64,000 bases of DNA from Bacilli bacterium (GCA_017541325.1 JAFXZI010000007.1:31875-95874), one strand, 5' to 3'. Positions 8,601 through 16,400 are shown, counted from the first letter of the stretch. Made by a program: numbers and translations. The notes: a model not told the origin generated them from the sequence alone.

Positions 8601-8601
8601 A

Positions 8602-8610
8602 TGATATAAT
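8602..8610 (+). promoter_or_regulatory. Extended -10 promoter
   Basis: TGA-TATAAT, 16 bases before the ATG at 8627; any -35 box would fall inside the preceding terminator. Confidence 0.75.
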
Positions 8611-8626
8611 TACTTTGGGTGGTATT

Positions 8627-9544
8627 ATGAGAGATAGTAAGTTATTTAGAATTATTCTATACTTATTATTAGTTGGTTGTATTATTACATATGTAAAACT
8701 ATATATTATAGATAAACCTAAAAATAATTATGTAGATTTACCAAAGAAAGTTACAGATGTAAAATGGTATAAGTTTAATGATCAATCAACTATTGAGTTC
8801 TCTATAGGAAATATAAAAACTACAGATGACTCTTTAGCGGAATGTACTAAATATTCTTATGATAAAAAGAATAATAAAATTACTTTAAATTGTAATGAAG
8901 TTGATATGAAATTATTAAACGTAGATAAATATAAATTAATGCTTATGATGGATCGTGGTAATAAATCTACAACTATTACTTATTACAAGTATAAAGAGAT
9001 AATAGATTATATGAATGAAAATAATCTTACAAGTATTACTGAAAGTGAAATCGAAGAAAATGTTATTTTACCTAAAAAGATAAATAGTAATGATTATAAA
9101 AATGCAGAGATGAATAAACTAACTGTTATAAAAGAATTGACAGTAAGTGATTTATCAGAAAAATTAAATGGGAATAATAATATAATACTAATTATTAATC
9201 CAAATATGAAAACGTCTTCATTTAATATAATACCTATATTTATAAATTGGATGGAAAACTATGATAATTATTCATTTTATTATATAAATGGAAATAATAT
9301 AAATATTAATGATCAAACTCTTTTAGATCAACTTGATGATACAAATATAAAAGATTATATAGTAGGACTTAATGATCTAAATATTATACAGGTAAAAGAT
9401 AATAAATATGAATTTTTAAATATTAGTATTAATACTACTATTAATCAAGATACAGTATTTGATTGTAAAGATGATTGTAATGAAATTGACTTAACTATAA
9501 AAAGAGGAGAAGAAGAGATTCTTCTAGAAGAATTATTTAATTAA
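8627..9544 (+). CDS. Membrane-anchored hypothetical protein, possible degenerate thioredoxin fold
   Basis: 305 aa. One N-terminal membrane helix (about 8-25) and a large outside part. Residues about 165-265 have the rhythm of a thioredoxin-like domain (strand IILIINPN, helix, strand SFYYING), but the CxxC site is absent, so a redox role is unlikely. ATG 8627 follows the SD GGGTGG; an upstream TTG is inside the leader. It is monocistronic, between two strong terminators. The thioredoxin comparison is inference from the pattern only. Confidence 0.7.
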   Translation: MRDSKLFRIILYLLLVGCIITYVKLYIIDKPKNNYVDLPKKVTDVKWYKFNDQSTIEFSIGNIKTTDDSLAECTKYSYDKKNNKITLNCNEVDMKLLNVDKYKLMLMMDRGNKSTTITYYKYKEIIDYMNENNLTSITESEIEENVILPKKINSNDYKNAEMNKLTVIKELTVSDLSEKLNGNNNIILIINPNMKTSSFNIIPIFINWMENYDNYSFYYINGNNININDQTLLDQLDDTNIKDYIVGLNDLNIIQVKDNKYEFLNISINTTINQDTVFDCKDDCNEIDLTIKRGEEEILLEELFN

Positions 9545-9572
9545 AAAAGAGACTCAGGTCTCTTTATTTTTT
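9543..9572. terminator. Bidirectional terminator between convergent genes
   Basis: AAAGAGAC-TCAG-GTCTCTTT with A-rich and T-rich flanks; serves 8627-9544 and the TetR gene. Confidence 0.9.
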
Positions 9573-10127
9573 ATATATAAATTTTCTTGCACCATATATG
9601 CTTAATTTTTCTATAGATCTAGATAAATCATCTATACTCATATCAAAATTGTTTTTAACCCAATAATTAAGCATTCCTAAAGCCCCATTAAAGACAAATA
9701 CAATAGCATATTCTACTTCATCATCACTAATATCTATATCATCTGTTTTCCACTTCTCTAAGCATTTTTCGTAGGCTACTTCAAGTACATCATTTAAGAA
9801 ATACATATTATTATTAGTATTAAATAATATATTTACTAATTTCTTATTATTATAAAAAATAGTTAGAATTTCATGAGCAAAACTATATACTGAATAGTCT
9901 GTTAAATTTAATATAGGTTGACTATTTTTTATTTGATCCATAAATTCATCTTCTATTTTTTTAAGTAGGTCATATACATCTAAATAATATCTATAAAAAG
10001 TAGCACGATTTATATCTGCAATTTCACATATTTCTGTAACAGTTATATTAGATATATCTTTTTTTTCCAGTAAACTTAAGAATGTATCTTTTATAACTTT
10101 TTGGGTATATTTTACTCTTCTATCCAT
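9564..10127 (-). CDS. TetR/AcrR family regulator
   Basis: 187 aa. An N-terminal TetR helix-turn-helix (TVTEICEIADINRATFYRYY, about residues 29-48) and a C-terminal domain of the group with an FNGALGMLNYWVKNNF segment near the end. Such proteins repress adjacent genes until a small hydrophobic ligand binds. It is divergent from an acyl-CoA synthetase and shares a 145-base control region holding perfect palindromes. An acyl chain or acyl-CoA ligand is therefore a reasonable guess. The SD AAAGGAGA lies before the ATG. Confidence 0.9.
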   Translation of the reverse strand: MDRRVKYTQKVIKDTFLSLLEKKDISNITVTEICEIADINRATFYRYYLDVYDLLKKIEDEFMDQIKNSQPILNLTDYSVYSFAHEILTIFYNNKKLVNILFNTNNNMYFLNDVLEVAYEKCLEKWKTDDIDISDDEVEYAIVFVFNGALGMLNYWVKNNFDMSIDDLSRSIEKLSIYGARKFIYKK

Positions 10128-10142
10128 AAAAAATTCTCCTTT

Positions 10143-10169
10143 TTAAACAAAAAAATCTAAAATGTTTAA
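10143..10169. promoter_or_regulatory. Inverted repeat close to the TetR start
   Basis: TTAAACA and TGTTTAA arms 13 bases apart; a third TGTTTAA copy lies at 10250-10256, just before the SD of the divergent gene. Possible secondary regulator sites. Confidence 0.4.
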
Positions 10170-10197
10170 TAAATAACAAAATTAAAAAAATTGATTA

Positions 10198-10226
10198 TTG
10201 TATGTAATACAAGTAAATTATATAAT
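10198..10226 (+). promoter_or_regulatory. Acyl-CoA synthetase promoter with TetR operator over -35
   Basis: TTGTAT (10198-10203), 17-base spacer, TATAAT (10221-10226). A perfect palindrome TTGTAT-GTA-ATACAA (10198-10212) covers the -35 box and is the best operator candidate. Confidence 0.65.
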
Positions 10227-10272
10227 ATAAATGTAACTTATTCAACAAATGTTTAAAAAGGAGACTTAATAA

Positions 10273-11994
10273 ATGAAGATTATTGATAACATAAAGAGTA
10301 AAGTTTTTAAAGAAAAAAGATGGGAAAAGTTTTATCCAAAAGATAAAAGAAATGTAGAAGTTCCTAATATGTCTTTATATGAATACATATTAGAAAACAA
10401 TAAAACTAACTTAGATAAAGCTGCACTTAATTATTTTGGAAATAAAACTAGTTATAGAACTCTATTAACTGAGATTGATTTATGTGCAAAATCTCTTCGT
10501 AGTCAAGGAGTTAGATCTGGAGATGTAGTAAGTATATGTATGGCTAATACTCCAGAAGCAGTTATTTCTTTCTATGCAGTATCTAAAATAGGTGCTATTG
10601 CAAATATGATCCATCCATTATCTGCTGAAGAAGAAATAAAAGATTCGTTAAATGCTACTAATACAGTAATACTTATTACAATGAATATTAATTATAAAAA
10701 AATTAAGAATATAATAGATGAAACAAAGGTATATAAAGTTGTTATAGTATCTGCCAAGGATTCTATGCCTCTTCTTATGGGAATGGGATATTATTTACTT
10801 GAAGATAGAAAAGTAGAAGTATCTAAAAGTAATGAACAATTTATGTCTTGGAAAAAATTCATGGAAAAAGGAAAAAGATACAATACTAAGGTTTTAGTAA
10901 ATACTACTAAAGATCAACCAGCTGTAATACTTCATAGTGGTGGAACTAGTGGTACTCCAAAACATATTTTACTATCTAATGGTAATTTAAATGTAGTTCC
11001 TGAACAAGCTAAAATTGCTCTTCCAGACATTGATAAAACAGATTCGTTCCTATCTATTCTTCCATTCTTCCATTGTTTTGGACTTGTAGAATGTCTTCAC
11101 TTCCCATTATCTCAAGGACTTGAAGTAATTCTTGTTCCAAAATTTGATGCAGGAAGATTTGATAAATTAATAACTAAATATAAACCAACTGTTATTCCTG
11201 GTGTACCTACTTTGTTTGAAGCAATGATATCTAATAAACATATGGATAAGATAGATTTTTCTAATATTAAATATATTGTTTCTGGTGGTGACTCTTTAAA
11301 TGAGGAAAAGAATGTTGCAGTAAACAAATTCTTAGCAGAACATCATTGTAAGAAGAATATTGTACAAGGATATGGACTAACAGAAGCTAGTGGAGGAATT
11401 ATATTTAGTGGACTTGAAACATCTAAAGTAATGGGTGCTGTAGGAATTCCTCTTCCAGGAAATGATTTAAAAATAATTGATGTTAATACTAAAGAAGAAC
11501 TATCTCCTGGAGAAGCTGGTGAAATAGTAGTAAGTGGACCATCTGTAATGATTGGTTACTTAAATAATGAAAAAGAAACTAATGATATTCTAGAAAAAGA
11601 TAAAAAAGGTAAAGTATGGGTTCATACTGGAGATATGGGTTATATTAATGAAGATGGAGTATTATTCTTTGTTCAAAGAATTAAAAGACTTATTATCGTA
11701 TCTGGTTATAATGTATTCCCATCTCACTTAGAAGATGTTATAAATAAACATGAATATGTATTAAATTCTTGTGTAGTTGGTGTACCACACCCATATAAGG
11801 TACAAGTACCTAAAGCATATATTGTATTAAAAAATGGTATTAAGCCAACTGCAAAAGTTAAAAAAGAAATAAAAGAATATTGTGAAAAGAATTTAGCTAA
11901 ATATATGTTACCAAAAGATTATGTATTTAGAGAATCTCTTCCTAAAACTATGATTGGTAAAGTAGATTATAGAAAATTAGAAGAAGAAGAATAA
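10273..11994 (+). CDS. AMP-forming acyl-CoA synthetase (long-chain-fatty-acid--CoA ligase type)
   Basis: 573 aa, full length for the ANL superfamily. Core motifs in order: P-loop-like HSGGTSGTPKH (about 219-229), YGLTEASGG (about 366-374), the adenylate-binding VHTGDMGYI (about 455-463), hinge KRLIIVSGYNVFP, and the catalytic lysine region TMIGKVDYRK at the C-terminus. It would activate a carboxylic acid, most likely a fatty acid, to its CoA thioester. The SD AAAAGGAGA is strong. Control by the divergent TetR is inferred from the palindrome over its -35 box. Confidence 0.9.
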   Translation: MKIIDNIKSKVFKEKRWEKFYPKDKRNVEVPNMSLYEYILENNKTNLDKAALNYFGNKTSYRTLLTEIDLCAKSLRSQGVRSGDVVSICMANTPEAVISFYAVSKIGAIANMIHPLSAEEEIKDSLNATNTVILITMNINYKKIKNIIDETKVYKVVIVSAKDSMPLLMGMGYYLLEDRKVEVSKSNEQFMSWKKFMEKGKRYNTKVLVNTTKDQPAVILHSGGTSGTPKHILLSNGNLNVVPEQAKIALPDIDKTDSFLSILPFFHCFGLVECLHFPLSQGLEVILVPKFDAGRFDKLITKYKPTVIPGVPTLFEAMISNKHMDKIDFSNIKYIVSGGDSLNEEKNVAVNKFLAEHHCKKNIVQGYGLTEASGGIIFSGLETSKVMGAVGIPLPGNDLKIIDVNTKEELSPGEAGEIVVSGPSVMIGYLNNEKETNDILEKDKKGKVWVHTGDMGYINEDGVLFFVQRIKRLIIVSGYNVFPSHLEDVINKHEYVLNSCVVGVPHPYKVQVPKAYIVLKNGIKPTAKVKKEIKEYCEKNLAKYMLPKDYVFRESLPKTMIGKVDYRKLEEEE

Positions 11995-11998
11995 AATA

Positions 11999-12051
11999 AA
12001 AAAACTTGTGCATAAATATATTTATGATATAATATTTATGTACAAATTTTT
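11999..12051 (+). promoter_or_regulatory. Palindromic terminator/promoter module before tRNA-Trp
   Basis: Near-perfect 13-base arms TTGTGCATAAATA (12006-12018) and TATTTATGTACAA (12033-12045), flanked by A-run and TTTTT, enclose TGATATAAT (12025-12033). TTGTGC at 12006-12011 with a 16-base spacer can serve as -35. The same DNA can act as terminator of the synthetase gene and promoter of the tRNA. Confidence 0.65.
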
Positions 12052-12125
12052 AGGGGATTAGTTAAATGGTATAATAGGAGTCTCCAAAACTTTAGTTGGG
12101 AGTTCGATTCTCTCATCCCCTGCCA
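12052..12125 (+). tRNA. trnW: tRNA-Trp (CCA anticodon)
   Basis: The cloverleaf can be drawn by hand: acceptor AGGGGAT / ATCCCCT, D arm GTTA / TAAT, anticodon stem GGAGT / ACTTT with loop CTCCAAA (anticodon CCA), four-base variable region, T stem GGGAG / CTCTC with loop TTCGATT, discriminator G and an encoded CCA tail. CCA reads UGG only. Together with TGA stops elsewhere, this indicates that the Mycoplasma-type code is not used. Confidence 0.95.
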
Positions 12126-12136
12126 TTATGTAATTT

Positions 12137-12168
12137 ACTCGAACTTTTTAGTAATAAAAAGTCGAGTT
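12137..12168 (+). terminator. Hairpin after tRNA-Trp, probable terminator
   Basis: ACTCGA(A)CTTTTT / AAAAAGTCGAGT stem with a six-base loop and one bulged A. It lacks a clean T run beyond the stem; probable tRNA 3' terminator or processing signal. Confidence 0.5.
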
Positions 12169-12205
12169 TAACTATATATTTCAAGGCAAACGAAAGAATG
12201 CGATA

Positions 12206-12241
12206 AAAAAATCCATCAGTTCGAAAGGACGGTGGATTTTT
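12206..12241 (+). terminator. Strong hairpin with GAAA tetraloop
   Basis: A-run, ATCCATCA-GTTC, GAAA loop, GGAC-GGTGGAT, then TTTTT: about 15 pairs with one bulged A. It reads as an intrinsic terminator, yet its 3' arm holds the only SD-like GGTGG before the GTG start at 12246, so it could also hide a ribosome site. Confidence 0.65.
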
Positions 12242-12245
12242 CATT

Positions 12246-12521
12246 GTGTTAGAAATTAGAAAAGATATAATTCCTTATGATTACAAGGTAAAAGACAGGT
12301 TAGAATTCATTTGTAAGTATGCTAACCGAGATGCGCGATTTTTTAATGGTAATGTAATATCAATTGAAAGAACTAATTTACATTATGTAGAACCTCATAG
12401 ATTATATGTAGGAAAGCATTTATTTTTATTCTTTAATTATAGGAAAGAAGTATATTATCAAACATTAGAAACAAAAATTGAATTCAAAGACTTAACTAAT
12501 TTTATAAAAAGCCTAGATTAG
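12246..12521 (+). CDS. Hypothetical protein at the element's left side
   Basis: 91 aa, basic and tyrosine-rich, no membrane segment and no recognised domain. The likely start is GTG 12246; there is no in-frame ATG near the N-terminus. The only SD-like sequence (GGTGG, 12231-12235) is buried in the 3' arm of a strong hairpin. Its place between tRNA-Trp and the recombinase promoter suggests it is the first gene of the mobile element, but it could be host DNA. Moderate confidence that it is translated. Confidence 0.55.
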   Translation: MLEIRKDIIPYDYKVKDRLEFICKYANRDARFFNGNVISIERTNLHYVEPHRLYVGKHLFLFFNYRKEVYYQTLETKIEFKDLTNFIKSLD

Positions 12522-12530
12522 ACCTAAATA

Positions 12531-12558
12531 TTGACATTTTCTTAAAAATGTATAGAAT
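12531..12558 (+). promoter_or_regulatory. Recombinase promoter
   Basis: TTGACA (12531-12536), 16-base spacer, TAGAAT (12553-12558). A perfect GAACA-T-TGTTC palindrome lies at 12573-12583, just past the expected transcription start: operator or part of an antiterminator. Confidence 0.8.
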
Positions 12559-12600
12559 AAATAACTAACAAAGAACATTGTTCATGAAATGGGGGATAAC

Positions 12601-12672
12601 ATGAATATCTTTATTAGAAAAAAAGAAAAGTTAATTTATTTTATCGATTTTATCAAGGAGATGAGGGACTAA
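12601..12672 (+). CDS. Putative 23-aa leader peptide of recombinase attenuator
   Basis: 23 codons from ATG 12601 to TAA 12670-12672, with a strong SD (GGGGGAT) 5 bases upstream. The peptide is basic and begins MNIFIRKKEK. Its last codons (KEMRD, stop) form the 5' arm of a terminator hairpin that lies before the recombinase gene. This arrangement is that of a transcription-attenuation leader: a ribosome translating to the end, or stalling, would change whether the hairpin forms. The ORF and hairpin are seen; the regulation is inferred. Confidence 0.65.
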   Translation: MNIFIRKKEKLIYFIDFIKEMRD

Positions 12673-12696
12673 TTATTAGTGCTTTATCTCCTTTTT
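12655..12696 (+). terminator. Attenuator hairpin before recombinase gene
   Basis: Outer stem AAGGAGAT / ATCTCCTT, internal loop, inner stem ACTAAT / ATTAGT, then T5. The 5' side is inside the leader peptide ORF. Confidence 0.75.
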
Positions 12697-12716
12697 ATGT
12701 GGAAAGGAGTGGTTAG

Positions 12717-14591
12717 ATGAATAATGAAGAAAGAGTTTGTGCAATTTATTCAAGAGTATCTACTGAAGATCAAGCTCGCGAAGGATTTAGTCTTGGAGAA
12801 CAAAAGAAAAGACTAGAAGATTATTGTAAGGTAATGAATTATAAAATCTATGGTTTTTATGAAGATGGTGGAATAAGTGCTAAAACAGGTAATCATAGAC
12901 CAGAATTTGAACGAATGTTAGAAGATGGTAAAAATGGATGTTTCAATACTGTACTTGCTCTAAAACTTGATAGAATTAGTCGTAGTGTATTTGATATGGA
13001 AAGAATAAATAAGTTTTTTGAAGAAAACAATTTAACTTTAATTTGTTTATACGACCAATATGATACTTCAACAGCAAATGGAAGAATGATACAAAGAATT
13101 ATGACTAGTGTTGCTCAAAATGAAATTGAAAGAACTAGCGAGAGAACAAAAATAGGTTTAGATGGAGCAATAAAAGAAGGTCATATTCCTGGTAAAACTC
13201 CTGTAGGTTATTATCGTGATAATAAGAAACTAGCCGTAGATCCATTATCAAGTTTAGTAGTTGAAAGAGTGTTTAAATCATATGCAAGAGGTATATCACA
13301 TTATAAAATTGCAGAACAACTTAATAATGAAAAAGCATTGAATAAAACAAATTGGACAGACAATTCTATTAGAAGAATATTAGATAATCCAGTTTATAAA
13401 GGAGATTATTTAAGTAATAAAGGTAAGAAATCAGAAAAGTATTATGAAAATGTTTGCCCTGCTATTATTGATAAGGACTTATGGGAATATTGCCAAGACC
13501 AAGCACCAAGAAACTTAAAACATTATCAAAGAAACAAAGTATATTTATTTCTTCAAAAACTATGTTGTCCTAAATGTGGAAGAACAATGGGTGGTAAGGC
13601 AACAAGAAAGAAAAATGGTAAAGTTTATTACTATTATCATTGTATTTTTTGCAAAAAGAATATTGAAGAATCTATAATCGAAGAACAAATTATTAGAGAC
13701 TTAAATAATATTTTTGAATACGATGCAATTGTTCATCAATACTATTTCCCTTTGATAAAAAGCAAACTAGGTATTAAAGAAAAAAATTATGAAAAAGAAT
13801 TAAATAATTTAGAAAATAGAAAAAATAAGATAGCAGATTCTTATATTGATGGAACATTTGATAAAGAAATATATATTAAAAAAAGAGATGAAATTGAAGA
13901 AGATATTAGACATATAAAGAGATTAATGCTAGAAGAAAAACAAATAAGTAAAATGACTTTTGCAAGAGAAGATTTACTAGTAGATCGAGATTTAAAATAT
14001 ATTAATAAAATAGCTCTACCATTACTTTATGATAAGTTTGTTGATAATTGGAATGATACTTCAAGAGAAAAGAAGAACGAATTAGTAATGGATTATATAG
14101 ATACTATTGAGCTATTTGAAAAAAATTCAAATTATTATGTTAAAAAAATTAATTTTAGAAATTCATTTTATAATAAGTTTTCTGAATTATTTTGGGATGG
14201 ATTTATTGATTATGATATTTCTAAAAGGAATGATAAAAATGCACCAACAGTTAGGTTTAGTGAATATATTCCGAAAGAAAAGGTTAAGGAACATATTAAT
14301 AAATTAAGACATTTTTATACTGTAGATATTTACCCAGGAGTATTTGATTTTGATAAAGGACTATTAGATATTCAAATGCCAAGTACAGTTGAATTAGTTA
14401 GGATTTCTCCACAAGAGAAAGTAAAATATGAAAATGGTTATCATGGAATTAGTGAAGTTAATGCTATTGGAGTAGATATTTCTAAAAAAGAATTTATAGA
14501 TTTAGATGAAGATTTATTTGATAAAATGATAGAAAATATTGAAGAAATTATGGACGAAAATGATGAATTATATCTTATAGAAGACAAATAA
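12717..14591 (+). CDS. Large serine recombinase
   Basis: 624 aa. N-terminal resolvase catalytic domain with YSRVSTEDQ (catalytic S15, R13) and KLDRISRS; recombinase domain about 180-290; a zinc ribbon CCPKCGRTM...CIFCKK (about 283-320); then a coiled-coil stretch (about 350-410) and a long C-terminal tail. This is the site-specific integrase that inserts and excises the element by two-strand serine exchange. The SD AAAGGAG is ideally spaced. It is preceded by a leader peptide and attenuator. The family is certain; the target site is not known. Confidence 0.95.
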   Translation: MNNEERVCAIYSRVSTEDQAREGFSLGEQKKRLEDYCKVMNYKIYGFYEDGGISAKTGNHRPEFERMLEDGKNGCFNTVLALKLDRISRSVFDMERINKFFEENNLTLICLYDQYDTSTANGRMIQRIMTSVAQNEIERTSERTKIGLDGAIKEGHIPGKTPVGYYRDNKKLAVDPLSSLVVERVFKSYARGISHYKIAEQLNNEKALNKTNWTDNSIRRILDNPVYKGDYLSNKGKKSEKYYENVCPAIIDKDLWEYCQDQAPRNLKHYQRNKVYLFLQKLCCPKCGRTMGGKATRKKNGKVYYYYHCIFCKKNIEESIIEEQIIRDLNNIFEYDAIVHQYYFPLIKSKLGIKEKNYEKELNNLENRKNKIADSYIDGTFDKEIYIKKRDEIEEDIRHIKRLMLEEKQISKMTFAREDLLVDRDLKYINKIALPLLYDKFVDNWNDTSREKKNELVMDYIDTIELFEKNSNYYVKKINFRNSFYNKFSELFWDGFIDYDISKRNDKNAPTVRFSEYIPKEKVKEHINKLRHFYTVDIYPGVFDFDKGLLDIQMPSTVELVRISPQEKVKYENGYHGISEVNAIGVDISKKEFIDLDEDLFDKMIENIEEIMDENDELYLIEDK

Positions 14592-14622
14592 TTTCTTTTT
14601 AAAAAGATAATTAGCAAGCAAC

Positions 14623-14668
14623 GGATTTGTACCCCTTACGAGGTAAATCCAACTATGGGGACACCCCA
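14623..14668. other. Candidate origin of transfer (oriT)
   Basis: Unusually G+C-rich for this genome. Contains an inverted repeat with arms GGATTT and AAATCC (14623-14650, with inner TACC/GGTA) and a tight hairpin TGGGG-ACA-CCCCA (14656-14668), followed by CAATCCCC. It lies directly upstream of mobC and the relaxase, where oriT sits in many mobilizable elements. The nick site cannot be assigned. Confidence 0.5.
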
Positions 14669-14686
14669 ATCCCCGAAAGGAGTTTT

Positions 14687-15007
14687 ATGAGAAGAAGAGA
14701 CAAAAGAATTGAGATTTATTTTAACGATGTAGAATTAAATAAACTAGATAATGATAGAGAAGAACTTGGATTATCTAGATCTGAATATATTAGATTATTA
14801 ATTCTTAGAAATAAAATTAATAAGAAAAATAATAAAGAGATTCTAAATGCAACTTTAGAACTTCAAAATGTAAAAGACTATCTTAAAAAGATAGATACTC
14901 AAATAGAAAAAGATGGAGAAATTAACTCTTATGTTCAAGTTGTTATTAAAGAGTCTTTAAATAACTTAAATAAAACAATGGAAATATTAAATAACAAAAT
15001 AGAATAG
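14687..15007 (+). CDS. mobC: MobC-like relaxosome accessory protein
   Basis: 106 aa. N-terminal ribbon-helix-helix pattern (RDKRIEIYFNDVELNKLD, then LGLSRSEYIRLLI), followed by a helical tail (about 45-106). MobC proteins bind oriT and help the relaxase melt the nick region. ATG 14687 is chosen because the SD GAAAGGAG lies 5 bases upstream; in-frame upstream TTG codons fall in the oriT-like region. Ten bases separate it from the relaxase gene, so they are co-expressed. Confidence 0.88.
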   Translation: MRRRDKRIEIYFNDVELNKLDNDREELGLSRSEYIRLLILRNKINKKNNKEILNATLELQNVKDYLKKIDTQIEKDGEINSYVQVVIKESLNNLNKTMEILNNKIE

Positions 15008-15017
15008 GAGGTGTAAG

Positions 15018-16313
15018 ATGGCAACTACATCTTTATGGCCAATTAAAATGACCATAAACAAAACAATTAATTATGTAGAAAATAAAGATAAGACAAGAAT
15101 CCCTTTATCAAATTTATCAATTTCTATCGATTATGCTAAAAATAAAAATAAAACGGAAGAACAGTTTTATGTGACAGGTATTAATTGCGATAGTGATAAT
15201 GTTTATCAAGATATGATGAGAGTAAAAAAAGCATATAATAAGTTTGATGGAATACAAGGTTTTCACGGATATCAATCTTTTAAAGAAAAAGAAGTGACAC
15301 CAGAACTAGCTCATAAAATAGGAATAGAGTTTGCTAAAGAAATGTGGGGAGATGATTTTCAAGTAGTAGTCACAACTCACTTAAATACAAATCACATACA
15401 TAATCACTTTGTAGTTAATTCAGTAAGTATTAAAGATGGACATAAATATAATTATAGTAATAAAGAAATGGCAAGATTAAGAAAGACAAATGATTTTATT
15501 TGTGAAGAACATAATATAAGTCATTTAGAAGAAAAACCAACACCTAAAAAACATATAGATTTTAATTATTATTTAAATCATGATAATTATTCTACTAGAA
15601 CACAAGCAATAATTGATATGGCAATTAAGAATGCTCTTAATTATGCAGATTTTAAAGACATAATGAAAAAGAATAATTATGAAGTAATAGAAAGATATGG
15701 AAAATTATCAGTAAGAGCTTTTAATAAAAATAGAAATATAAGAATAGAAAGACAATTTGGAAGTGATTATTCAATAGATAGAATAAATGAAAGAATATTA
15801 GAAGAAACTTCAGATAAATTAACTATGGAAGAACTTGAACAATATAATTATCATAAAAGAAATTATATTAATAATCAGAATAGTTTAATAGCACAATTCT
15901 TATTTATTATCTTTAAGATAAAAGTATATCAAAAGAGTCCTAGAAACTATCCATTAAGCCCAGCAATGAGAAAAGAAGTTGATAAAATGGAAAAATATAG
16001 TATGGAAATAGTATTTATGAATGATAATAAAATTGATTCAAAAGAAGAATTACAAATATTTAAACAAATGAATAAAGAGTTATTAGATGATTTAATATAT
16101 ACAAGAAAAAGAACCTATGAATATAAATCAAAAACTAAAGATAAAGTAGAAAAAGAAGAATGTGATTTAAGAGTTGATTTTTACAATGAAATAATAAAAG
16201 AATTACAAACAAAAGTTAAGACTTGTAAGATGATTGAACATAATCACAAAATTGTTGAAAAAGAATTAGAAACAAGATATAGTAAAGAACAAAAAAGATT
16301 GTTGGAATTATAA
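15018..16313 (+). CDS. Relaxase/mobilization nuclease (MOBP type)
   Basis: 431 aa. Relaxase domain about 1-200 with the metal-binding histidine cluster TNHIHNHFVVNSV (H126, H128, H130) and an upstream H121. The catalytic tyrosine is probably one of those near the N-terminus (Y19 or Y39). The rest is helical and charged. It would nick oriT and pilot the strand into a recipient through a helper system's channel. The SD ATAGGAGGTG is close to perfect. Length fits the short relaxases of Gram-positive mobilizable elements; no coupling-protein gene is in the element. Confidence 0.92.
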   Translation: MATTSLWPIKMTINKTINYVENKDKTRIPLSNLSISIDYAKNKNKTEEQFYVTGINCDSDNVYQDMMRVKKAYNKFDGIQGFHGYQSFKEKEVTPELAHKIGIEFAKEMWGDDFQVVVTTHLNTNHIHNHFVVNSVSIKDGHKYNYSNKEMARLRKTNDFICEEHNISHLEEKPTPKKHIDFNYYLNHDNYSTRTQAIIDMAIKNALNYADFKDIMKKNNYEVIERYGKLSVRAFNKNRNIRIERQFGSDYSIDRINERILEETSDKLTMEELEQYNYHKRNYINNQNSLIAQFLFIIFKIKVYQKSPRNYPLSPAMRKEVDKMEKYSMEIVFMNDNKIDSKEELQIFKQMNKELLDDLIYTRKRTYEYKSKTKDKVEKEECDLRVDFYNEIIKELQTKVKTCKMIEHNHKIVEKELETRYSKEQKRLLEL

Positions 16314-16400
16314 GAACAATTGAGGAATAATCACATATTTTAGTGAACCAATAGAGGTTATGAATAGGTTTATTGAATAGATTTATTAATATATTTTTTA

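Larger units (their letters stand above)
12246..16313 (+). mobile_element. Integrative mobilizable element (serine recombinase + MobC + relaxase)
   Basis: The segment carries a small hypothetical gene, a leader-controlled large serine recombinase, a G+C-richer oriT-like stretch, a MobC-like protein and a MOBP-type relaxase. This is the core of a small integrative mobilizable element that relies on a helper conjugation system. I could not find convincing attachment-site repeats, so both ends are approximate; coordinates are the outermost genes. No antibiotic-resistance cargo is recognisable inside. Whether the ABC gene at 16602 is cargo is open. Confidence 0.8.

Noticed and set aside
12052..12125. 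tRNA-Trp as integration site of the mobile element
   Set aside because: No duplicate of the tRNA 3' end is present on the right side, and large serine recombinases seldom use tRNA genes.
14107..14307. Small plus-strand ORF inside the recombinase gene
   Set aside because: Out of frame with the recombinase, no SD, low-complexity translation.
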